A DNA stretch of 64,000 bases from Alcanivorax sp. (GTDB taxonomy: Bacteria > Pseudomonadota > Gammaproteobacteria > Pseudomonadales > Alcanivoracaceae): contig CP051239.1 of the NCBI GenBank assembly GCA_017794945.1, forward strand, positions 1,178,001-1,242,000. The letters are read 5' to 3'. The notes beneath the pieces are model-generated. The model was given only the letters and a program-made list of their open reading frames with translations, made no database searches and was not told the origin of the DNA. A program made the translations under genes and the position numbers. Shown here in pieces: positions 8,680 through 16,124 of this stretch (the stretch's first letter is position 1; every line of letters starts with the position of its first letter).

Positions 8680-9600
8680 ATGAATCAACTAATTTCTTTT
8701 GTCGAATCCAAACTTGTGTGGTTTGTCATTGTTGTAGCTGGGCTAGGGCTAGCAATCCCGGAAACCGGTCAGTTCCTGGAACCCGGCATCGGGCCATTAC
8801 TGGCATTTCTGATGTTCATTATCAGCCTCACCTTCGACGCGCACGATGTACGAACGGTGCTACGTAAGCCGTCAAGGCAATTCCTGGCGCTAGGCTTGGT
8901 CTATGGACCCATGTCGATTGCCGGGTGGTTAACCGGACGCCTTTTTTTTGGAAGTGGCCCACTGGCTGCGGGGCAAACCTTACTTGGCACTCTGCCAACC
9001 GATGTCTCCTCCCCCCTTCTGGTACTGATGGCGCGGGGCAATGTTGCTCTGGCTGCGGTATTCAACGCCATCAACACAGCACTGTCTCCGTTCATCGTTC
9101 CCTTTCTTTTCCTATGGCTCACGGGAATACAACTGGAAGCGCCACTTGGATCCATCATCCTGGAACTGGTATTGATCGTTTTCGTCCCTACTGTGTTGGG
9201 TGTGAGCTTGCGTACAGGATTTCGAGGCTTGTTCGCACGGTACGACTCCCATTACGCGGGCCTCGGCTCAATTATCTACCTATTGATACTGCTCGCCGTG
9301 GTCGGGCCAAATGCTGCAACCATTATCAACTACGGCTGGTACGCTTTTGTCATTGCGGGGGCGGCCTTGTGCCTGAACCTTATCGGTTATTTGGTAGCGA
9401 TGACCTCACGACTACTAACCAATGATTGTAAGGAGGTGATTACATATCTCTTCACCGTAAGCAAAAAGGAATTCAGCATCGCCGCGGCTTTCGTGGCCGC
9501 ATCGGGCCTGCCATCAGAAATAGCTATCCCCTCCGCTTTTTTTGCCGTGATTCAAATGATCACCTCACCTATTGCGGCCAAGATCATCGCACGAAGCTAG
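8680..9600 (+). CDS. Bile acid:sodium symporter (BASS) family transporter
   Basis: Membrane protein of 306 aa with about nine to ten helices. The family is indicated by the GxxPTDVSSPLL-like segment (TLPTDVSSPLLVLMARGN), FNAINTALSPFIVPF and the C-terminal FTVSKKEFSIAAAFV. BASS and ACR3-like proteins move organic anions or arsenite. The substrate is unknown here, and the conserved ACR3 Cys is not obvious. It starts 15 bp after nhaD, but codon use is much less GC-rich, suggesting it arrived with the downstream metal genes. Confidence 0.8.
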   Translation: MNQLISFVESKLVWFVIVVAGLGLAIPETGQFLEPGIGPLLAFLMFIISLTFDAHDVRTVLRKPSRQFLALGLVYGPMSIAGWLTGRLFFGSGPLAAGQTLLGTLPTDVSSPLLVLMARGNVALAAVFNAINTALSPFIVPFLFLWLTGIQLEAPLGSIILELVLIVFVPTVLGVSLRTGFRGLFARYDSHYAGLGSIIYLLILLAVVGPNAATIINYGWYAFVIAGAALCLNLIGYLVAMTSRLLTNDCKEVITYLFTVSKKEFSIAAAFVAASGLPSEIAIPSAFFAVIQMITSPIAAKIIARS

Positions 9601-9721
9601 GCACTTTCATATACAACCAAAGGACTTCGACGTCGATCCATGTTTCCCACAAGACCAAATGCTGTTGACCTCCAGCACTGTTTAATCAACCGAATCATCG
9701 ATGATGCCGATTGAATCTACT

Positions 9722-10123
9722 TCATTGAAAGTCAATATCGCTAATTCCAGAAAGAATTCCGCAACTTCGAACCTTGCGGTCATCGTTGCAACTCTTTCTT
9801 AGTGAAATGAGCTGTTCCTCGAGCGCCAACATAGCGATGATCCGTGATCGCAACCGGGAGACATGCTCGTCCAGCAAGACGTTAACGACAGCGCAAGACT
9901 GATGTGGGTCGCTCTGGCACTTCTGAAGTTCGGAAATCTCAGACAGTGAAAGGTCCAGAATTCTGCAGTGACGAACGAAGGTCAGCTGCTCAGCATGTTG
10001 GTCGGTATAAATGCGATAACCATTTTCCTGCCTATCAGGCGACGGCAACAGACCTTGCCGTTCATAGAATCGTATTGTCTGAGGGTCGACCCCTACTGAG
10101 CGCGCCAACTGACTAATGAGCAT
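9722..10123 (-). CDS. cadR: Cd(II)/Pb(II)-responsive MerR-family regulator (CadR/PbrR-like)
   Basis: 133-aa MerR-family regulator. The winged helix starts MLISQLARSVGVDPQTIRFY. Cysteines C77, C112 and C121 occupy the positions used by CadR/PbrR for Cd or Pb (SCAVVN, SCNDDRKVRSCG). It is divergent from the CDF gene, and the CadR-type promoter lies between them at 10155-10185, so it should control that transporter. The 9601-9721 gap on its 3' side shows nothing recognisable. Confidence 0.87.
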   Translation of the reverse strand: MLISQLARSVGVDPQTIRFYERQGLLPSPDRQENGYRIYTDQHAEQLTFVRHCRILDLSLSEISELQKCQSDPHQSCAVVNVLLDEHVSRLRSRIIAMLALEEQLISLRKSCNDDRKVRSCGILSGISDIDFQ

Positions 10124-10154
10124 TCGACTTCTCCTCTAGATATCCTTCGCCCTA

Positions 10155-10185
10155 TTGACCTTATAGCGACTATATGGTTTTGAAT
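10155..10185 (+). promoter_or_regulatory. CadR-type promoter/operator of the CDF transporter gene
   Basis: -35 TTGACC (10155-10160), 19-bp spacer, -10 TTGAAT (10180-10185). The imperfect dyad ACCTTATAG-CGA-CTATATGGT (10158-10178, one mismatch) fills the spacer. This is the same architecture and spacing as the promoter at 6156-6186. Transcription would start near 10192, which rules out an in-frame ATG at 10174 inside the operator as the CDF start. Confidence 0.8.
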
Positions 10186-10218
10186 AGCCTTATTATATTT
10201 TCTGATCGGAATCGTGTC

Positions 10219-11115
10219 ATGAGCCAATCGGTTGACAGGCCCTCTGGCCGTAGTGCAACACCCCAGTCGAGCAACGATGGTGCTGGCGGCCGCACAACAT
10301 CAGGAACACGGATCAGCACTTATACAGTGCCCAAGATGGACTGCCCGTCAGAAGAACGAATGATCCGCTTGGCTTTGAGCGGCTTTGAAGAGGTTCGCGC
10401 GCTGACCTTTGACCTATCGAACCGCCGATTGGAGGTCATACATCATGGCGAGGCTGACCCTATCACTGAAAAGCTGACCACCCTAGGGCTAGGAGCCTCG
10501 CTCCAGAGCACCACGGCTATCAATTCCGAAGCCGCCAAGACCGCCGGATCTTCGACCCTCTCCGCGGAGCAGGAATCCGGCAGTCTGCGTTGGCTGCTGA
10601 GCATCAATGCTCTCTTGTTCGTGGTGGAGATGACTGCCGGCTTGATCGCCCAATCCACCGGACTGCTCGGAGAATCGCTGGACAATTTTGCCGATGCGGC
10701 AGTATACGCAATAGCCCTTTATGCGGTTGGGCGTGGGGTGAAAATGCAAGTGCGCGCCGCCCACATTGCTGGTGTACTCCAGCTGATTCTAGCCATAGGC
10801 GTACTTGCGGAAGTGATGAGACGCTTTGCATTTGGGAGTGAACCTGAATCGCTGGTTATGATGGCTATCGCGTTCGTCGCAATGATTGCCAATATCAGCT
10901 GCCTTCTTCTCATATCCAAACATCGAGAGGGCGGGGCGCATATGAAAGCGAGCTGGATCTTCTCCGCCAATGACGTGGTCGTTAACATGGGAGTCATTAC
11001 CGCCGGCGCCTTGGTCGCGTGGACCGGATCTAATTACCCGGACCTAATTATCGGCACGATCACGGGTGTGATTGTGCTGAACGGTGCCAGGCGGATTCTG
11101 GCGCTTAAGAGCTAG
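10219..11115 (+). CDS. CDF cation transporter with N-terminal HMA-like MDCPSEE domain
   Basis: 298-aa cation diffusion facilitator. The ATG at 10219 is used because the earlier in-frame ATG (10174) lies inside the promoter. Residues 30-90 resemble a heavy-metal-associated fold with KMDCPSEERMIRLAL replacing the usual CxxC. Six helices follow, with LDNFADAAVYAIA in TM2 and SANDVVVNMG in TM5 as the metal-site helices. The usual His of HxxxD is Asn/Asp here. The C-terminal cytoplasmic domain of classical CDFs is missing. It is divergent from the CadR-like gene, so Cd/Zn/Pb export is inferred. Confidence 0.85.
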   Translation: MSQSVDRPSGRSATPQSSNDGAGGRTTSGTRISTYTVPKMDCPSEERMIRLALSGFEEVRALTFDLSNRRLEVIHHGEADPITEKLTTLGLGASLQSTTAINSEAAKTAGSSTLSAEQESGSLRWLLSINALLFVVEMTAGLIAQSTGLLGESLDNFADAAVYAIALYAVGRGVKMQVRAAHIAGVLQLILAIGVLAEVMRRFAFGSEPESLVMMAIAFVAMIANISCLLLISKHREGGAHMKASWIFSANDVVVNMGVITAGALVAWTGSNYPDLIIGTITGVIVLNGARRILALKS

Positions 11116-11174
11116 CACCGTTCGGCGCGGCTCGGCGAGAATGGCTTGAGGGTGCCGAGCGCTGTCGGCCCCGC

Positions 11175-11375
11175 TCACTCCGTATCGTCACGGCCTATTC
11201 TCAAGCCCGCGGCATGAGTGCAACCTCGCAACCTCAGCACCGACCAGAGCATCCCGCCGAGCCCAATAAGAGGGGCCAAATAGACAGCGCGGTCAGTGTA
11301 CAGATTCATGGCCAGACTGGTGAAAAACATCAACGAGAAAATGACGAGGAACGCACAAAGCGCCTTTTTTTGCAT
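11175..11375 (-). CDS. Small two-helix membrane protein, unknown function
   Basis: 66 aa with two hydrophobic segments (ALCAFLVIFSLMFFTSLAM and a second around LAPLIGLGGMLWSVL) and a charged tail ending RIGRDDTE. GGAG lies five bases before the ATG, which supports translation. I do not recognise a family. It sits between two CDF genes and may belong to the metal island. It could be a chance frame, but the composition is that of a membrane protein. Confidence 0.5.
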   Translation of the reverse strand: MQKKALCAFLVIFSLMFFTSLAMNLYTDRAVYLAPLIGLGGMLWSVLRLRGCTHAAGLRIGRDDTE

Positions 11376-11533
11376 GAATACTCCAACATTATGCGCATGT
11401 TACCGCTACGTTATGTCAGCCGCGGCGCTCCCAGCTCAATCCATTTCCGGTCACCGACTACGGCGATACGGCCAAAATCTATTCAGCGAGCGATGTCCAT
11501 CTTGAAATCTCCATGCATGGCGTACAAGTCCTC

Positions 11534-11704
11534 TTAACCTTCGAAATCAACCAGGTCATGAACCAAACCGGGCTTGCGAGCAACCGCAAACCGTTCCCGA
11601 AGCATAGCATACATGTGCTCTAAGTCGCTTCGAGACAACCTGCCACGGCATGCCAGGCAATGACACCACTGTGCTCCTCTAGGGCCCCGAAAACTGTGCC
11701 GCAT
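11534..11704 (-). CDS. Possible 56-aa Cys-motif protein overlapping the CDF 3' end
   Basis: The open frame starts at the ATG at 11704, overlaps the last 26 bases of the CDF gene and encodes WCHCLACRG near the N-terminus, then an amphipathic segment (LSRSDLEHMYAMLRERFAV). Only a weak GAAG precedes the start. The C-H-C-x2-C cluster suits a metal binder, but the frame may be spurious. The rest of the 11376-11533 gap shows nothing else. Confidence 0.28.
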   Translation of the reverse strand: MRHSFRGPRGAQWCHCLACRGRLSRSDLEHMYAMLRERFAVARKPGLVHDLVDFEG

Positions 11705-12632
11705 TGCGATCTTCGGATCGACCGTGGCCATAGAGATCGGCATTTTGATGCTGTCTGTGCTCATGCTCGAACTCCAGACTGGAATGGCTAATATCAAACT
11801 GGTCTTCCAACCGCCGCTTAATCTGGCTCTTAATGTCTTCCATTCGTGACCAGGCATCTGCCATCAACACCACATGGCAGTCGAGAGCTGGCTCACTCTC
11901 CTCCATCTGCCAGAGATGCACATGATGCACGTCGTCGACGCCCTCTACACCACGCATCATGCTCAAAACGGATTTGCTATCGATATCCGGTGGACTTCCA
12001 AGCATCAATGTGCGAATCGGACCGCCTATCTCGGCGAAAGACAAGTAAAGGATATAAACCGCAATACCGATCGTGATCGCCGGGTCTATCCACCACATGT
12101 CATATAGAATAATAAGTGTGCCGCTGACGACTACGGCAACAGAGGCAAGTGCATCCGAAAGATTATGCAGGAACAAAGCGCGAATATTCACACTGCCTTT
12201 CTGCATTGAATAAGTCAAAACCGCTGTCAGCGCGTCCACGACCAGCGCGATAGAGCCAAGGACAACCACCGTCCACGCCTGCACTTCGGGCGGGCTGATA
12301 ATACGCATACCGCCTTCGTAAATTAGATAAATTCCAATCAAGATCAATGTAGTGTAATTAATTAAGGCAGCCACCACTTCAACGCGCCCGTATCCGAAAG
12401 TCATGCGTTCGTCAGCTGGCCGTCTTGAGATCTTGCGTGCCGCGAAGGCGATCACCAGGGCGGCCATGTCGGAAAAATTATGCAGGGCATCCGCGATCAG
12501 CGCGAGGCTTCCCGAAAGTATACCACCGACGATTTGAGCCACGGTCAGAATACCATTGGCCCAAATGGCTATGGATACACGGCGATCGCCGGTATCGGGC
12601 TCAACGTGTGCGGCTCCATGATCATGCGGCAT
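11679..12632 (-). CDS. czcD: Cation diffusion facilitator, CzcD/ZitB-like
   Basis: 317-aa inner-membrane Zn/Cd/Co:proton antiporter. Six helices carry the two canonical half-sites HNFSD (DALHNFSDMAALV, TM2) and HNLSD (FLHNLSDALASVAV, TM5). A cytoplasmic domain follows with VDDVHHVHLWQMEE and DCHVVLMAD. The N-terminus (MPHDHGAAHVEP) and C-terminus (FEHEHRQHQNADLYGHG) are His-rich, typical of metal-binding ends. It lies downstream of the GT39 gene on the same strand with a 70-bp gap. It is more canonical than the CDF at 10219. Confidence 0.9.
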   Translation of the reverse strand: MPHDHGAAHVEPDTGDRRVSIAIWANGILTVAQIVGGILSGSLALIADALHNFSDMAALVIAFAARKISRRPADERMTFGYGRVEVVAALINYTTLILIGIYLIYEGGMRIISPPEVQAWTVVVLGSIALVVDALTAVLTYSMQKGSVNIRALFLHNLSDALASVAVVVSGTLIILYDMWWIDPAITIGIAVYILYLSFAEIGGPIRTLMLGSPPDIDSKSVLSMMRGVEGVDDVHHVHLWQMEESEPALDCHVVLMADAWSRMEDIKSQIKRRLEDQFDISHSSLEFEHEHRQHQNADLYGHGRSEDRNAAQFSGP

Positions 12633-12702
12633 AGTTTTCTCCTTGCGAATGGCTCAGCCGCTCAAGCCGACGAGCTGGCGGCGTCTTCTAGCTCCGCTGG
12701 GT

Positions 12703-14211
12703 TTACCGGCACGTTACAACGGCACGGTCACTCTGAGTCATCAATACGTAACGGCGATTCTCGAATATCTTCACGAACGGTGCGGACAACTGCCTCTTAA
12801 AACGATCCAGGTCGTCCGGTTGGACGGCGACATATAGCGATCTACCGGGGGAATTCTTCACTTCTCGGAGAATCAAATCCAAACTCTTTTCTCGGACTTT
12901 TTCCTGACTGTAATAGCGGGCCGAAAAAGGCGCATCATCCAAATAGATGAGCGGAGCTGCGCCATTCTCCGGCTGCCGATAATAGCAGGCAATCAACCCC
13001 TTTTCCGTCTTTATACTTCCAGGATGCAGGTAAATCCAGGCACCAGCGACCAAAGACAAAGTCGGCACAAACAGCGCAAACGGCCACAAACATAGGTCTA
13101 GCCAGCGGGAGGTCACGCCCGAGCTTTGCATACCGCGCACCATTAGCAGCGCCATGAATGGCAGCCCAGGAAGTACGTAACTAGCGAGAATATTTCCCGA
13201 AAAAGTAAAGAACAAACTAGGCATGAAAGCGGCTAGCAACAATAACTTGTTGTCGTCATCACTAAGGCCACGCCGTATAGCACCAAACCCCCAATCGTCA
13301 TTTCGAAGCAGCAGAAAAAGCCCGCTCAACGCCAGTGGCGACCAGGGCAGGGTCGCATACAAGGTCAGCAGCCATATAGTTCCACGAACTTCATCATGGG
13401 CGCTTCCATAAATATCCCCAACCCAACCTGGATCCAGAAAGCGCTTAATGTGCTCTCCAACAAGGAAATAGTCGATAAATCCCGGCGTCTTCAGTTCAGC
13501 CAACAGATACCATGGCGCCGTCATTAATAGCATCACGATGGTGCCGCCAACGACCGGCAAGCGCCTTAGGTCGCTCCAGCGGTGCGTCCACAGCAACCAC
13601 AAAAATAACGGGCCGCCGACCAGAACAAAGGTCAGCGGACCTTTAGCGAGCAGCCCCACGGCCAGACCCAAAAAGCAAACCCAGCCCCAGACCAAGCCTT
13701 CACCACGCAGGGCCAAAGCTGCGCCGGTCAGGCCTGCGGTAGTTCCCAGGCCCAGGAACGGATCCGTCATTACGGCACCGGCGAGTACGTAAGCCAGGCT
13801 GGACGATGCAAATATCAGGCTGGTTATAAGGGCACTTTGACGACTTACCAGGCTCGACGCGTAACGCCAAACCAGCCACACCATACCCAACTGAGCCAGC
13901 CAGGCCGGAAAACGAAGTGCGAACTCGTCCCAGCCGAGAACCTTATACGACACGGCCTGAATCCAGAATGACAGCGGCGGCTTTCCCCAGAATGGCAGGC
14001 CCGGCTCAAACCAGGGAGTGATCCAGTCCCCCGATATTGCCATGCCCCGGGCAATATTCGCATAGCGCGCTTCCGTGGTATCAGTAAAGGGTAAAAAGGC
14101 CATGGAGATCCAACGACTGAGTAGAACGACCATTAGTGCGAGCACCAGCTTTTCCGTTGGCGAGCGAGGCACCAGCTTCCAGTCACGGCGATTTTCAATG
14201 GTCCCTGGCAT
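12703..14211 (-). CDS. GT39/ArnT-like membrane glycosyltransferase
   Basis: 502-aa polytopic glycosyltransferase of the PMT/ArnT superfamily. It uses a polyprenyl-linked sugar to modify an envelope acceptor from the periplasmic side. The acidic loop after TM1 (DTTEARYANIARGMAISGDW) and the GLPFWGKPPLSFW motif are diagnostic. The ATG at 14211 is preferred because GGAGG lies five bases upstream; a start at 14223 would add four residues. It overlaps the GT2 gene by 17 bp and is the third gene of the gtrA-GT2-GT39 operon. The acceptor (lipid A, O-antigen or another glycan) is not evident. Confidence 0.85.
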   Translation of the reverse strand: MPGTIENRRDWKLVPRSPTEKLVLALMVVLLSRWISMAFLPFTDTTEARYANIARGMAISGDWITPWFEPGLPFWGKPPLSFWIQAVSYKVLGWDEFALRFPAWLAQLGMVWLVWRYASSLVSRQSALITSLIFASSSLAYVLAGAVMTDPFLGLGTTAGLTGAALALRGEGLVWGWVCFLGLAVGLLAKGPLTFVLVGGPLFLWLLWTHRWSDLRRLPVVGGTIVMLLMTAPWYLLAELKTPGFIDYFLVGEHIKRFLDPGWVGDIYGSAHDEVRGTIWLLTLYATLPWSPLALSGLFLLLRNDDWGFGAIRRGLSDDDNKLLLLAAFMPSLFFTFSGNILASYVLPGLPFMALLMVRGMQSSGVTSRWLDLCLWPFALFVPTLSLVAGAWIYLHPGSIKTEKGLIACYYRQPENGAAPLIYLDDAPFSARYYSQEKVREKSLDLILREVKNSPGRSLYVAVQPDDLDRFKRQLSAPFVKIFENRRYVLMTQSDRAVVTCR

Positions 14212-15214
14212 TACAACCTCCACGCGCCGAAGCCGCTTCCCCTCCGCGGACGGCGCTCAACACCTCACGAACCAAATAGATCGGTCGGCGCTTAGCCTCC
14301 AGGTAGGTTTTCCCAACGTACTCCCCCAGTATTCCAAAAGTAATAAGTTGCACACCGCCCAAGCAGGTAATTAAAGCAATCAATGATGGATACCCGGCCA
14401 CCTGCGCACCAAACACCATTGCCTTGAATATAATCCATAACCCGAAGCCGCCGCCAAAAATAGCGCTAAAAACACCCATTACCGCAGCCCACCGAAGAGG
14501 CGCGATGGAAAAAGAGGTGATGCCTTCCATGGCCAGCCCAATTAAACCCGCGTAATTCCATTTTGTCTTGCCCGCCACTCTGGCGCCGCGGTCATACTGA
14601 ATCACTTCTGTAGGCATCCCAACCCAAGAAAATAACCCCTTCATGTAACGGTTTCGTTCGGGCAACTCGAGCACGGCTTGCAGACAACGCCGGCTCATCA
14701 AACGAAAATCACCCACATCCGCAGGAATCTCGCAGTCACTCAATCGATTCAATAGGCGGTAAAACAGATAGGAACTGGCGCGCTTAACCCAGCTTTCTCC
14801 GCACCGGGTACGGCGTTGCATCAGGACGACATCGACACCAGCCCGCCAAGCTTCGACCATTTTAGGAATACACTCAGGAGGGTCCTGTAAGTCCGCGTCC
14901 AGAATAACCACCGCCTCACCGGCAGCATAGTCGAGACCGGCGGTCAATGCGGCTTCTTTCCCAAAGTTTCGACTGAGGCGCACCAGCCTGATCCAGGAAT
15001 ATCGACGGGACTGCTCAACCAGGTACTCATAACCATCATCCTTGCTACCGTCATCCACGAAGATGGCTTCGAAAAAAAAGCCGACCTCACGCATTACTTT
15101 ATCAAGGCGAGGCAGACAAACTGGCAGTACCTCTCTCTCATTATATATCGGTATAACCAGACTAATGACCGGGACTTCAGCCTCAACCGAATAACCGCTA
15201 GAATTTTTAATCAT
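14195..15214 (-). CDS. gtrB: Glycosyltransferase family 2, GtrB/DPM1-like
   Basis: 339-aa enzyme transferring a sugar from a nucleotide donor to undecaprenyl phosphate. Motifs are VISLVIPIYNE at the N-terminus, FVDDGSKDDG, and the metal site VVILDADLQDPPE. Two C-terminal membrane helices (near WAAVMGVFSAIFGGGFGLWI and ALITCLGGVQLITFGILGE) match GtrB. The ATG at 15214 is used; it overlaps the gtrA stop by 8 bp. It supplies lipid-linked sugar to the GT39 enzyme downstream. Confidence 0.88.
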   Translation of the reverse strand: MIKNSSGYSVEAEVPVISLVIPIYNEREVLPVCLPRLDKVMREVGFFFEAIFVDDGSKDDGYEYLVEQSRRYSWIRLVRLSRNFGKEAALTAGLDYAAGEAVVILDADLQDPPECIPKMVEAWRAGVDVVLMQRRTRCGESWVKRASSYLFYRLLNRLSDCEIPADVGDFRLMSRRCLQAVLELPERNRYMKGLFSWVGMPTEVIQYDRGARVAGKTKWNYAGLIGLAMEGITSFSIAPLRWAAVMGVFSAIFGGGFGLWIIFKAMVFGAQVAGYPSLIALITCLGGVQLITFGILGEYVGKTYLEAKRRPIYLVREVLSAVRGGEAASARGGCNARDH

Positions 15215-15695
15215 GGAAAACCCACTTTCTATAAAAACCGTAACTTCCAATTGCCACGAATGCGGTAACAAAAATCTGAGCAATGCCAGCAGAAAAACCA
15301 AACCCGGAGTTAAGAGTCACGAACAGGAACAAGTTAAGGCTCCATGTCAGAATGCATGCCAGGATGTAGACCGGCACCGGACTTGGAGACACACGACCAG
15401 AAAAAGTAAAAATTTTTTGCAACGGATAGTTAGCTATGGCGCCCGCAATCGCTCCGACCCCGGTAGCCCAGGCGGGCGGAACGTCGACCGTCATTAATAG
15501 CGCCATAATCAACCAATGGACTCCCGTGGCCGCACCGCCGCAAATTAGAAAGCGTAGATACCTCTTTATTCGCGTTCTCCATCCGTCGTCTGGATCCGAA
15601 TTGGGCGTCCCTGCTCTCGAGATTGCGCTCACCATTCTCGACATGGTCCACTGTCGCAACCTTGTGACGGCTACCAAGGCCATTCGGAAATTCAT
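15207..15695 (-). CDS. gtrA: GtrA-like membrane protein (polyprenyl-sugar flippase family)
   Basis: 162 aa with four helices. The GtrA signature is seen in RYLRFLICGGAATGVHWLIM, ANYPLQKIFTFSGR and the terminal YGFYRKWVFHD. It probably helps translocate undecaprenyl-linked sugar across the inner membrane for the GT39 transferase. The start is uncertain: ATG at 15695 or 15647, both leaving the helices intact. First gene of a three-gene overlapping operon. Confidence 0.83.
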   Translation of the reverse strand: MNFRMALVAVTRLRQWTMSRMVSAISRAGTPNSDPDDGWRTRIKRYLRFLICGGAATGVHWLIMALLMTVDVPPAWATGVGAIAGAIANYPLQKIFTFSGRVSPSPVPVYILACILTWSLNLFLFVTLNSGFGFSAGIAQIFVTAFVAIGSYGFYRKWVFHD

Positions 15696-15748
15696 TGCTT
15701 ATCTCGAACTGTCCCGGTGACATCTTAAGGACAGTGAAATCCACTGAC

Positions 15749-16075
15749 TCATTTCAAAGCGTCCTCATCGCGCTCGCCAGTATCAATACGCAAGGCGGCC
15801 TCAACGCCAGCCACAAGAATTCGGCCGTCACCCGGATGACCCTCCCCTGTCCTGGCGGCCCTCTCAATCACGATCACGACCTCCTCCACGCGGGCATCAG
15901 CGATGTCGACTTCCAGCTTTGTCATTCGCAATCGGCCGTAGGCATCGTCAGTGACGCCGTGACCATAGGTCTCCAGGGGCACGGCCGCCACCGAAGGCGG
16001 CTCCGGCAGCTGAGCCAAGGCGTCAATCACCTTGTTGACCATGTTGTTTCGTACGTAAGCTTTTATCTCTTTCAT
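15749..16075 (-). CDS. PII-like protein of the metal-efflux-linked type
   Basis: 108-aa ferredoxin-like PII homologue. The ATG at 16075 has AGGAG upstream. It begins MKEIKAYVRNNMVNKVIDAL and ends with the PII-like stretch GHPGDGRILVAGVEAALRI. The T-loop is short and unusual (PLETYGHGVTDDAYGR) and lacks the canonical GHTELYRG uridylylation segment, which the glnK product at 59489 keeps. A distinct PII group (PII-NG) linked to heavy-metal RND pumps has been described, and this gene fits by position and motif. It lies 50 bp after the RND pump gene, so it probably modulates or senses that system. The ligand is unknown. Confidence 0.82.
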   Translation of the reverse strand: MKEIKAYVRNNMVNKVIDALAQLPEPPSVAAVPLETYGHGVTDDAYGRLRMTKLEVDIADARVEEVVIVIERAARTGEGHPGDGRILVAGVEAALRIDTGERDEDALK

Positions 16076-16124
16076 TACGGTCTCCTTATCGGCCGCCATC
16101 GACGATGCCGGCCGTTCTCAGATT

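Noticed and set aside
10174..10218. N-terminal extension of the CDF gene from an ATG at 10174
   Set aside because: The ATG lies inside the CadR-type promoter; 10219 is the first codon downstream of the predicted start.
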